Shown here piece by piece: positions 33,088 to 41,002 of a stretch of DNA of 64,000 bases. The DNA lies in the NCBI GenBank assembly GCA_963835525.1, contig CAWIFM010000007.1:1-64000 (forward strand). Reading direction: 5' to 3'. The notes under the pieces were generated by a model. It was not told where the DNA came from and did not search any database. It worked only from the letters and a program-made list of their open reading frames with translations. Both the position numbers and the translations under genes were made by a program. How positions within the stretch are numbered: the first letter of the stretch is position 1; each line of letters starts with the position of its first letter. The stretch is from DASSUW01 sp963835525. GTDB taxonomy: Bacteria; Actinomycetota; Thermoleophilia; Solirubrobacterales; Solirubrobacteraceae.

Positions 33088-33873
33088 ACGCGCCTGCTCC
33101 TCGCCGTCCCCAACGTCTCCGAGGGCCGCGACCCCGAGGCCGTCGCCGCCATCGCCGCCGCCTTCGGGCCCGGCCTGATCCACCACTCCTCCGACCCCGA
33201 CCACCACCGGTCGGTGTTCACGCTGCGCGGGGAGCCGGGCGAGCTGGCCCAGCGCGTGATCGACGGCGCGCGCGAGGCGATCGCCCGGATCGACCTGACG
33301 CATCACGCGGGCGCGCACCCGCGTGTGGGCGTGATCGACGTGGCGCCGATCGTCTATCTGGAGAGCGCCCAGCGCGGCGCGGCGATCGCCGAGGCGCTGA
33401 TCCTCGCCGACCGCATCGGGCACGAGCTCGAGGTCCCGGTGTACCTGTACGGCGACCTCGCCGGCGGCCGCACGCGCGCCGAGCTGCGGCGCGGCGGGAT
33501 CGAGCGGATCCCGCCCGACGCCGGGCCGCCGCGCCCGCATCCGACCGCCGGCGCCACGCTCGTCGCCGCCCGGCCGCCGCTGGCCGCCTTCAACGTGGAG
33601 ATCGACGCCTCGCCGGCGGCGGCCAAGGCGATCGCGGCCGAGATCCGCACGCTCCCCGGCGTGCGCGCTCTCGGGCTCGAGCTGCCCACGCAGGGCATCG
33701 TCCAGGTCTCCACCAACGTCGAGGAGCTCGACCGCACGACGCCGGGCGACGTGGTCAGGGCGGTGCAGCGCCACGCGACCGTCATCGGGGCCGAGCTCGT
33801 GGCTCCCGCTCCTCGCAGCGCGTTCGAATCCTTCCCGGACATACCGTTGCGCGGCGCCCCGCTGCTGGACTGA
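33088..33873 (+). CDS. Glutamate formimidoyltransferase-like protein
   Basis: About 261 residues matching the formiminotransferase N- and C-terminal subdomains: LAVPNVSEGRD at the N-terminus, DLTHHAGAHPRVGVIDVAPI (catalytic-site His region), HELEVPVYLYGD, and RPHPTAGATLVAARPPLAAF. The enzyme transfers formimino groups from formiminoglutamate to tetrahydrofolate in histidine degradation, but no hut genes are nearby. No ATG, GTG or TTG exists between the in-frame TGA (33079) and the conserved N-terminus; ACG 33088 (ACGCGCCTG) is the best-placed codon. GTG 33214 would delete 42 conserved residues. Confidence 0.82.
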   Translation, partial: TRLLLAVPNVSEGRDPEAVAAIAAAFGPGLIHHSSDPDHHRSVFTLRGEPGELAQRVIDGAREAIARIDLTHHAGAHPRVGVIDVAPIVYLESAQRGAAIAEALILADRIGHELEVPVYLYGDLAGGRTRAELRRGGIERIPPDAGPPRPHPTAGATLVAARPPLAAFNVEIDASPAAAKAIAAEIRTLPGVRALGLELPTQGIVQVSTNVEELDRTTPGDVVRAVQRHATVIGAELVAPAPRSAFESFPDIPLRGAPLLD

Positions 33874-33877
33874 CCGC

Positions 33878-33883
33878 TACCCT
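33878..33883 (+). promoter_or_regulatory. -10-like TACCCT ahead of a leaderless start
   Basis: TACCCT ends nine bases before ATG 33893. No Shine-Dalgarno sequence lies between. It probably drives the 33893-36108 gene group. Confidence 0.4.
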
Positions 33884-33892
33884 CCAACGGTC

Positions 33893-34258
33893 ATGGCACA
33901 GACGAAGCGCAAGCGCCGCAGCAAGCACCGAGGCAACGCGGCGGGCGTCGTGGAGACGCGCGGCCGCACCGGCCGCCGCCCCACCGAGGACGAGCTCAAG
34001 AAGGCGGGCCGCGAGACCGCGCGCGAGCGCCGCATGAACAAGCCGCCGACCTGGAACGCCGCGTTCCTGAAGGCGGCGCTGATGGCCGGCCTGCTGTTCC
34101 TCTTCACGCAGATCGGCGTGTTCGGCAGCAGCGCCGCGCTCAGCCAGTCGATCTTCCTGTGCGTCTTCGCCGTGCTGCTCTACACGCCGCTCGCCTACGT
34201 CACCGACCGCTGGGTCTACCAGCGCAACCAGCGCCGCAGGCAGCAGCAGAAGACGTGA
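33893..34258 (+). CDS. Small basic two-TM membrane protein
   Basis: A 121-aa protein. Its first 55 residues are strongly basic (QTKRKRRSKHRGNAAGVVET, ARERRMNKPP). Two hydrophobic helices follow (AALMAGLLFLFTQIGVF and QSIFLCVFAVLLYTPLAYV), and the C-terminus is basic again. It resembles short actinobacterial membrane proteins found upstream of the glyoxalase-like hydrolase and hisS. The function is unknown. It overlaps the MBL-fold gene by 4 nt. Confidence 0.8.
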   Translation: MAQTKRKRRSKHRGNAAGVVETRGRTGRRPTEDELKKAGRETARERRMNKPPTWNAAFLKAALMAGLLFLFTQIGVFGSSAALSQSIFLCVFAVLLYTPLAYVTDRWVYQRNQRRRQQQKT

Positions 34259-34875
34259 ACGTCCGCTGCCTCACCGTCGGGCCGCTCCAGGAGAACTGCT
34301 GGATCGTCGACGGTGCCGAGCGGGCGATCGTGATCGACCCCGGTGAGGAGGGCGACCGCCTGATCGCGGAGCTCGAGCAGCCCGTCGAGGCGATCCTGCT
34401 CACCCACACGCACTTCGATCACGTGGGGGCGGTCGCGCAGCTCGCGCGCCACACCGGCGCGCCCGTGTACTGCCCGCGGATCGAGGTCCCGATCCTGAAG
34501 GACATCAACAGCTACGTCTTCCCGGGCTACGGCCCGTTCGAGCCGTACGACCCGGAGGAGACGCTCGACGGCGGCGAGCGCCTCAGCCTCGCGGGGCTCG
34601 ACCTCGACGTCATCTTCACGCCCGGTCACAGCCCCGGCCACGTGAGCTTCTCGCTCGCCGAGCACGGCCTGCTGTTCGACGGCGACGTGCTGTTCCAGGG
34701 CTCGATCGGCCGCCCCGATCTGCCCGGCGGCGACTACGCCACGCTGATGGCGTCGATCGCCGGCCTGCTCGAGACGCTGCCCGACGAGACCCGGGTCCTG
34801 CCCGGCCACGGCCCCGCCACGACGCTCGGCGACGAGCGCGCCACCAACCCGTTCCTGCACGAACTCGCGTCTTGA
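34255..34875 (+). CDS. MBL-fold metallohydrolase (glyoxalase II-like)
   Basis: A 206-aa enzyme starting at GTG 34255. The metal-binding motif THTHFDHVG (HxHxDH) is at about residue 54, with further ligands in FTPGHSPGHVSF (His), LFDGDVLFQGSIGR (Asp) and LPGHGPATT (His). This arrangement fits hydroxyacylglutathione-hydrolase-like thioester hydrolases. The substrate is unknown; actinobacteria usually lack glutathione. It overlaps hisS by 4 nt (TTGA), and this order (MBL hydrolase, hisS, aspS) is common. Confidence 0.9.
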   Translation: MNVRCLTVGPLQENCWIVDGAERAIVIDPGEEGDRLIAELEQPVEAILLTHTHFDHVGAVAQLARHTGAPVYCPRIEVPILKDINSYVFPGYGPFEPYDPEETLDGGERLSLAGLDLDVIFTPGHSPGHVSFSLAEHGLLFDGDVLFQGSIGRPDLPGGDYATLMASIAGLLETLPDETRVLPGHGPATTLGDERATNPFLHELAS

Positions 34876-36108
34876 GCGAGCGGATCAAGACCCCCCGCGG
34901 CACGTTCGACGTGCTCGGCGAGGCGGCGCTCGCGCGGGCCGAGCTCGAGCGCACGGCCAAGGGCATCCTCGAGCGCGCCGGCTACTCGCGCATCGAGACG
35001 CCGACCTTCGAGGCGACCGAGCTGTTCGCGCGCGGCGTCGGCGAGTCGACCGACGTCGTTCAGAAGGAGATGTACACGTTCGACGACGGCGGGGGAGGTT
35101 CGCTGACGCTCCGGCCGGAGGGCACCGCGCCGGTCTGCCGCGCGTACATGGAGCACGGCATGCACAAGCTCGCGCAGCCGGTGAAGCTCTGGTACCTGGG
35201 GCCGTACTTCCGCGCCGAGCGGCCGCAGCACGGCCGCTACCGGCAGTTCGGGCAGGTGGGCGTGGAGGCGATCGGGTCCGACGAACCGGCAGTCGACGCC
35301 GAGACGATCGTCCTGCTCGCCGAGATCCTCGAGGCCATCAAGGCGCGCGACCTGCGGCTGCGGCTCTCGAGCCTCGGCACGCCGGACACGCGGGCCGAGT
35401 ACAAGGCCGAGCTGCAGCGGCTATCTGCGCGAGTACGAGGGCGAGCTGAGCCAGGAGGTCCGCGACCGCATCGACCTCAACCCGCTGCGGGCGTTCGACG
35501 CCGACCACCCCGGCACGCGGCAGGTGATGGCCGGAGCGCCGCTGCTGCTCGATCGCCTGAACGACGAGGACCGCGAGCACTTCGAGACCGTCAAGGCGCT
35601 GCTCGACGCCGCCGGCCTGGCCTACGAGGTGGACCCGGGGCTGGTGCGCGGGCTCGACTACTACACGCGCACCGTCTTCGAGTTCAGCTCCGACGCGCTG
35701 GGTGCGCAGTCGGGCGTCGGCGGCGGCGGCCGCTACGACGGGCTGATCGAGCAGCTCGGCGGGCCGCACACGCCGGGCATGGGCTGGGCGGCCGGCGTGG
35801 AGCGGATGTTGCTGGCCTCCGACCCGCCGCCGACGGCTCCGCCGCCGCTCGACCTCTACGTCGCCTACGCCAAGCCCGAGTACAAGAACGGCGCCTTCCA
35901 GCTGGCCGCCGACGCCCGCCGCGCCGGCCACGCAGCGCAGGTCGAGCTCGCCGGCCGCAGCCTGAAGGGTCAGCTCAAGCGGGCGGGCAACGCGCAGGCC
36001 CGGTACGTTGCCATCCTCGGCGACGAGGGTACGGCGCTGAAGGACATGGAATCCGGCGAGCAGCGCACCGTGGAGACCGACACCGTGATGCACCACATCC
36101 GCCGATGA
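34872..36108 (+). CDS. hisS: Histidyl-tRNA synthetase, frameshifted as sequenced
   Basis: The class II synthetase begins at TTG 34872 (KTPRGTFDVLGEAALAR). Motif 2 is FRAERPQHGRYRQFGQVGVE, and the His-specific motif reads LVRGLDYYTRTVFEF. Residues up to YKAELQR (35420) are in one frame; RQVMAGAPLLLDRL and the rest, including motif 3 (GWAAGVERMLLA), are in the next. One extra base near CAGCGGCTAT (35418-35421) explains it: removing it gives LQRYLREYEGELSQEVRDR and a 411-aa normal-length enzyme. An essential gene is unlikely to be truly broken, so consensus error is favoured. It overlaps aspS by ATGA. Confidence 0.92.
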
Positions 36109-37869
36109 GACCGCCGCGGGCCAACACGTACCGCGACGCGTGGGCCGGCGAGCTCGACGCCACGCGCGTCGGTGACACCGTCCGCGTGGCCGGCTGGGTC
36201 CACCGCCGCCGCGACCACGGCGGCCTGGTGTTCATCGACCTGCGCGACCGCTCCGGCATCCTGCAGCTCGTCTTCCACCCCGAGGACTCGCCGCGGGCCC
36301 ACGAGCTCGCCCAGCAGCTGCGCTCCGAGCACGCGATCAGCGTCTCCGGCGAGATCGTGCGGCGCGAGGAGGGCAAGGAGAACCCGCGCCTGAAGACCGG
36401 CGAGATCGAGCTGTCGGTGCGCGAAGCTGAGCACCTCGCCACGTCCGAGACGCCGCCGTTCCCGCTCGACGACGACACGCCGATCGACGAGGCGCTGCGC
36501 CTGCGCCACCGCATGATCGACCTGCGGCGCGACTCGATGCGCGACTCGCTGACGCTGCGCCACACGATCACCCGCGCGATGCGCGACTACCTCAACGCGC
36601 ACGACTTCCTCGACATCGAGACGCCGATCCTCACGCGCTCGACGCCCGAGGGCGCGCGGGACTTCCTGGTGCCGGCGCGCATCAGCCCGGGCGCCTTCTA
36701 CGCGCTGCCGCAGTCGCCGCAGCTGTTCAAGCAGCTGCTGATGATGTCCGGCTACGAGCGCTACTACCAGATCGCCCGCTGCTTCCGCGACGAGTCATCG
36801 CGCGCCGACCGCCAGCCCGAGTTCACCCAGCTCGACCTCGAGATGTCGTTCGTCGAGGAGGACGACGTCATCGAGACGATCGAGGGGATGCTCGCGCGCG
36901 TGTTCGAGGAGACGGGCTTCGAGGCGCCGCCGCCGCCATGGCCGCAGCTCGGCTACGACGAGGCGATGGCGCGCTTCGGCTCCGACCGCCCGGACACGCG
37001 GTTCGGGCTCGAGATCCAGGACCTGAGCGAGGCGGTCGCGGGCAGCGAGTTCAAGGTGTTCGCGACGGCGGAGGTCGTGCGCGGGATCAACGCGGGGGCG
37101 CGCGAGGTGCCGCGCCGCGAGCTCGACGAGCTGACCGAGCTGGTCAAGCGCTTCGGCGCCGGCGGGCTCGTGTGGGCGTTCGTCGAGGAGGACGGCTCGT
37201 GGCGCTCGCCGATCGCCAAGTTCCTGTCCGATGACGAGCGGGCCGCGATCGGGCGGCTGCTCAGCGCCCAGCCCGGCGACCTGCTGCTCGCGGTCGCCGA
37301 CAAGCCGGCCGTCGCGGCGCAGGCGCTCGGCGAGCTGCGGCTCGAGCTGTCGCGCAGGTTCGACCTGACGGCGGGCGCCGGCCACGCGCTGCTGTGGGTC
37401 GTCGACTTCCCGATGTTCGAGTGGAACGAGGAGGAGGGGCGCTGGGACGCGATGCACCACCCGTTCACCGCGCCGGTGGGTGACTTCGCGGATCCGGGGT
37501 CGCTGCGCAGCAAGGGCTATGACGTCGTGCTCGACGGCTCGGAGATCGGCGGCGGGTCGATCCGTATCAACCGCCCCGAGGTCCAGCAGCAGGTCTTCAA
37601 GGCGCTCGGCATCAGCGAGGAGGAGGCCGAGGCGCGCTTCGGCTTCCTGCTCGAGGCGCTGCGCTACGGCGCGCCCCCGCACGGCGGGATCGCGCTCGGC
37701 ATCGACCGGATCGCGGCGCTGCTCGGCGGGCGCGACTCGATCCGCGACACGATCGCGTTCCCCAAGACGGCGAGCGGCGCGGATCTGCTGACGGGCGCCC
37801 CGGCGCCGGTCGACGCCGCCCAGCTCTCCGAGCTCGGGATGCGGCTCGCCGTACCCCCGCCAGACGTAG
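36105..37869 (+). CDS. aspS: Aspartyl-tRNA synthetase (stop displaced by a probable extra base)
   Basis: Class II synthetase with the N-terminal OB-fold anticodon domain (VRVAGWVHRRRDHGGLVFID), motif 2 YQIARCFRDESSRADRQPEF, the GAD insertion domain, and motif 3 GGIALGIDRIAALLGGRD. It charges tRNA-Asp, and in organisms lacking asparaginyl synthetase also tRNA-Asn. As sequenced the frame runs on without a stop into the next gene. One extra C in the run at 37854-37858 would bring TAG 37867 into frame and give 587 residues, the normal size. Start ATG 36105. Confidence 0.92.
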
Positions 37870-37872
37870 GGT
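37867..37872 (+). promoter_or_regulatory. -10-like TAGGGT upstream of the membrane thioredoxin-fold gene
   Basis: TAGGGT lies 35 nt before GTG 37908, at the presumed end of aspS. The distance allows a short leader. No good -35 is visible. Confidence 0.3.
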
Positions 37873-37907
37873 TCGCACCCCAATCCGGCTCAACCTTCGC
37901 GGCTCGA

Positions 37908-38968
37908 GTGCCGATACGCGAGGTCGTGAGCCAGATCTCCCCGCCGATCCGAATCGTCCTCGTCCTCGCCGTCGCGGTGCTGGGCGCCTACATGCTCTTC
38001 CTCCGGCCCAAGCCCGAGGAGACCCCGCCGCTCGAGCCGGCCGGGACGTCCACCAGCCAGCCCGGCCAGGTCCGCGACGCGGCCGAGGATGCCGTCGACG
38101 CCGCCAACTCGCAGCTCCAGCAGCAGGAGAGCGTCGACGGGGTCGACGCTGGGGAGTCCGCGGCCGGCACCACGCCCGCCACCAAGGCCGGCAAGCAGGG
38201 CAACGCCGCCAAGGGCGCCGCCGCCGGCGAGCCCGCCCAGGACCTCAAGGGCCTGCCCAAGCCGGTCCGCAAGGCGATCCGCGACAACAAGGTTCTCGTG
38301 ATGCTGTTCTCCAACGGCAAGTCGTACGACGACAAGGCCGTCGAGAAGGCGCTCACCAAGGTCAACCGCTGGGACGGCCGCGTGTTCGTGCACACGGCGC
38401 CGCTGCAGAAGATCTCCAAGTACGGCCGCATCGCCCGCGGCGTCAGCGTCGAGCAGTCGCCGACCGTTGTGGTCGCCGACCGCACGCTGCGCGCCGACAC
38501 GCTCGTCGGCTACGTCGACAGCGCCACGATCGACCAGGCCGTCGTCGACGCGCGCCAGAACTCGAACGGCATCTACGTCGACTCGTATCTGAAGGCCGTC
38601 GACAAGGTCTGCTTCGCGCATTCGAACCGCTATGACAGCGTGCCGTTCGCCTATCCCGCCGGGTCGCTCCGCAAGGCGGATCGCCGGCTACAACGAGCTC
38701 GACGCCGTGTGGGCGAGCTTCGCTGCCGACTTGCAGGCGATCAATGCGCCGACGAAGTGGCAGACGTTCCACGCCGCGACGGTGAAGGACATCGACGTGT
38801 ACGCCGCGCAGAGTCCACAAGCTGTCGGTCGCGATCACGCCGAAGGCCAAGCCCGCGGTCCTCCTGGACGTCGCGAAGGGCACCAAGGCCGCGGGCGTGC
38901 CGGCTATCAAGAGCGCCGACAAGCGCTTCGCCGGCGCGAATCTCGCGCGCTGCGGCAAGCAGTTCTGA
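37908..38968 (+). CDS. Membrane-anchored protein with thioredoxin-like domain lacking CxxC, frameshifted as sequenced
   Basis: About 352 residues after two corrections. An N-terminal TM helix (IRIVLVLAVAVLGAYMLFL) is followed by a long Ala/Gly/Gln linker and a thioredoxin-like segment (DNKVLVMLFSNGKSYDDKAV, VFVHTAPLQKISKYGRIARG, SVEQSPTVVVADRTL) without a Cys pair. The C-terminal region (AGYNELDAVWASFAADLQAI, then KLSVAITPKAKPAVLLDVAK, ending in LARCGKQF) lies in two further frames. Single extra bases near 38677 and near 38815 restore one frame to TGA 38968. The function is unknown; an envelope role is likely. Confidence 0.72.
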
Positions 38969-38976
38969 TCCGCACC

Positions 38977-38982
38977 TAGACT
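38977..38982 (+). promoter_or_regulatory. -10-like TAGACT ahead of the NifU-like/MnmA gene
   Basis: TAGACT ends eight bases before GTG 38991. The same hexamer precedes alaS at 40987. No Shine-Dalgarno sequence is seen. Confidence 0.45.
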
Positions 38983-38990
38983 CGGTGCTC

Positions 38991-39369
38991 GTGGAGTCCT
39001 TCCGCGAGCACCTCGAGCATCCCGCCGGGCTGGGCGTCCGCCCGCCCGGCGCGCACGACGGCGCCGCGGGGGGCGCCGCGTGCGGTGACCTGATCCGCTT
39101 CTCGCTCGCCGTCGAAGGCGAGCGGGTGGTGGGCGCGGGCTTCGAGGCGTCCGGCTGCGGGGCGATGACGGCGGCCGGCTCCGCCGCCGTCACGCTGGTC
39201 GACGGCGAGCACGTGCTCGACGCCGCGCGCGTGAGCCCGCAGGCCATCGCCGCCGAGCTCGGCGGGCTGTCGCCGGGCAAGTTCCACGCCGCCGACCTGG
39301 TCGCCGACGCGCTGCACCGCGCGCTGGGCGCCGCCGCCCGTGCCGATGCGGTCGTGGCTGCCGATCCCG
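38991..39369 (+). CDS. NifU/IscU-like scaffold domain, N-terminal part of a NifU-MnmA fusion
   Basis: Starting at GTG 38991, the frame gives an IscU-like domain: SFREHLEHPAGLG, a Cys in GGAACGDLIRFSL and a second in FEASGCGAMTAAGSAAVTLV, then LGGLSPGKFHAADLVADAL. Such domains assemble Fe-S clusters on Cys ligands. The domain runs straight into MnmA (LGAAARADA, then TLVAMSGGVDSA), but the two lie in different frames. One extra base in CCCGGAGCGG (about 39363-39372) would give a 477-aa fusion with DPERTLVAMSGG across the joint. Fusion is my inference; the third Cys of IscU is not evident. Confidence 0.75.
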
Positions 39370-40425
39370 GAGCGGACGTTGGTGGCGATGAGCGGCGGTG
39401 TCGACTCCGCGGTCGCCGCGCTGCTGGCCGGCGAGCACGCCGCGGCGGTGACGCTCGAGCTGTGGGCGGATCCCGAGAACGACGCCGAGTCGTCGTGCTG
39501 CTCGGCGCACGCGGTCCGGCTGGCGCGCTCGCTCGCGCACCGGATGGGGCTGCCGCACTTCACGCTCGACCTGCGGGCCGAGTTCCGGGCCGGCGTCGTC
39601 GAGCCCTTCCTGGCCGGCTACGGCGGCGGCGTGACGCCCAACCCTTGCGTCGGCTGCAACGGCCACGTGCGGCTCGACGCGATGGTCGAGTTCGCCGATC
39701 GCGTGGGTGCGGGGTCCCTGGCCACCGGGCATTACGCGCGCACGACCGCCGACGGGCTCCTGCGCGCCGCCGCCGACCCCGCCAAGGACCAGACGTACAT
39801 GCTGGCCGCCGTGTCGCCGCGCACCTTGTCGCGGCTGCGCTTCCCGCTCGGCGACCTCACCAAGCCGCAGGTGCGCGCACTCGCCGCCGAGGCCGAGCTG
39901 CCGGTCGCCTCCAAGGCCGAGTCGCAGGACCTCTGCTTCCTGGCCGGGGTCGGCAAGACGGCGTTCCTGGCCCGCCACGGCGATGTGGCGGACCGGCCCG
40001 GCGATCTCGTCGACCAGGCGGGCCGGGTGCTCGGCCGCCACGACGGCCACCACCGCTTCACGGTCGGCCAGCGCAAGGGCCTGCGGCTGGGGGCGCCGGA
40101 GCCGCTCTACGTGCTGGCCAAGGACGCGGCGTCCAATCGCGTCACGGTCGGCCCGCGCTCGGCCCTGGCCACGCGCGCGGTCGCGGTCCGCGGCGCCCGC
40201 CTGCTGCGCGCGGGCGCGGAGGTCGACGCGGTCAAGCTGCGCTACCGCTCGCGGGCCGTGCCGTGCCGGGTGGCCGGTGACGTCGGGCCCGGGACGCACA
40301 AGCGGCTCGAGCTCGCGCTGGAGGATGCCGTGGACGGCGCTGCCCCGGGCCAGACCGCGTGCCTGCTGCGTGGTGACGTCGTGGTCGGCTACGGGACCAT
40401 CGAACGTCAACTGCCTGCTGGGTAG
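39340..40425 (+). CDS. mnmA: tRNA-specific 2-thiouridylase
   Basis: A PP-loop enzyme that thiolates U34 of tRNA-Lys, -Glu and -Gln. The ATP-binding loop is VAMSGGVDSAVAALL. The catalytic Cys pair is in TPNPCVGCNGHVR and SQDLCFLAG. FTVGQRKGLRLGAPEPLYVL and the C-terminal beta-barrel (RAGAEVDAVKLRYRSRAVPC) are complete. The GTG at 39340 gives a free-standing protein. Because the upstream NifU-like domain abuts it out of frame, a single fused polypeptide is more likely. The stop codon lies inside a large terminator hairpin shared with the converging NUDIX gene. Confidence 0.92.
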   Translation: MPMRSWLPIPERTLVAMSGGVDSAVAALLAGEHAAAVTLELWADPENDAESSCCSAHAVRLARSLAHRMGLPHFTLDLRAEFRAGVVEPFLAGYGGGVTPNPCVGCNGHVRLDAMVEFADRVGAGSLATGHYARTTADGLLRAAADPAKDQTYMLAAVSPRTLSRLRFPLGDLTKPQVRALAAEAELPVASKAESQDLCFLAGVGKTAFLARHGDVADRPGDLVDQAGRVLGRHDGHHRFTVGQRKGLRLGAPEPLYVLAKDAASNRVTVGPRSALATRAVAVRGARLLRAGAEVDAVKLRYRSRAVPCRVAGDVGPGTHKRLELALEDAVDGAAPGQTACLLRGDVVVGYGTIERQLPAG

Positions 40426-40463
40426 GGCGGCCGGCTTCCCTACCCAGCCGAAGTTGACGTTCG
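40401..40463. terminator. Bidirectional terminator containing both converging stop codons
   Basis: A long two-part hairpin: outer arms CGAACGTCAACT and its complement (40401-40412, 40452-40463), inner arms CTGGGTAGGG and CCCTACCCAG (40418-40427, 40438-40447), loop CGGCCGGCTT. The inner arms hold the TAG stops of mnmA (40423-40425) and, on the other strand, of the NUDIX gene (40440-40442). Confidence 0.85.
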
Positions 40464-40985
40464 CGTCACCAGATGCCACGCGGCCACCGTCGCGGCGTCA
40501 CGCACCGCCCCGCGCCCGATCATCGCCTCTAGTTCGGCGACCGCCACCCGCGCCACCCGAAGATCCGCCTCGGTCGCCTCCAGCGCCTGCTCGCCGGGAA
40601 CGAGGTCGAGAGCCAGCCACACGTCGAATGACTGGTCGCTGATGCCGTAGGCGAAGTGCAGCCGGCCCAGGTTCTCGAGCCGGCCCGCCCGCAGGCCGGT
40701 CTCCTCGGCCAGCTCGCCGCGCGCCAGATCTTCCGCCAAGGCGCCCGGCGAGTCCTCCCAGGCGCCCTGCGGGAACTCCCAGAACCGCTCGCCCACCGGG
40801 TGGCGGTACTGCTCGACCATCCACACGTGGTCGCCGTCGCGCGGGACGATCACCGCGGCCGGCGGCTTCTCGATCCACGCGTACAACCCGGGCGTCCCGT
40901 CCGCGCGCTCGGTCCGATCCTCGTGCAGCCGCATCCAGCGGTTCTCGTAGACCACGCGGGTGGCTGTGACTCTGGGCGGCTCCAC
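40440..40985 (-). CDS. NUDIX hydrolase (ADP-ribose pyrophosphatase-like)
   Basis: A 181-aa protein. The NUDIX box reads GAWEDSPGALAEDLARGELA followed by EETGLRAG. The consensus Gx5Ex7REUxEExGU is matched except that the Arg before ELxEE is Gly here, with Arg one position earlier. VWMVEQYRHPVGERFWEFPQ upstream of the box is typical of ADP-sugar pyrophosphatases (family NUDT5/NudF-like). It converges on mnmA with a shared terminator and is divergent from alaS. Confidence 0.87.
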   Translation of the reverse strand: MEPPRVTATRVVYENRWMRLHEDRTERADGTPGLYAWIEKPPAAVIVPRDGDHVWMVEQYRHPVGERFWEFPQGAWEDSPGALAEDLARGELAEETGLRAGRLENLGRLHFAYGISDQSFDVWLALDLVPGEQALEATEADLRVARVAVAELEAMIGRGAVRDAATVAAWHLVTRTSTSAG

Positions 40986-40986
40986 C

Positions 40987-40992
40987 TAGACT
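40987..40992 (+). promoter_or_regulatory. -10-like TAGACT ahead of alaS
   Basis: TAGACT ends ten bases before ATG 41003. TGTGAC at 40965-40970 could be a -35 with a 16-bp spacer. No Shine-Dalgarno sequence precedes the start. Confidence 0.45.
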
Positions 40993-41002
40993 GCATCGTT
41001 CC

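Noticed and set aside
34872..40280. A single open frame of about 1800 codons
   Set aside because: It joins hisS, aspS, a membrane protein and a NifU-like domain through out-of-frame stretches. The conserved proteins show that it is produced by single-base insertions and missing stops, not one giant protein.
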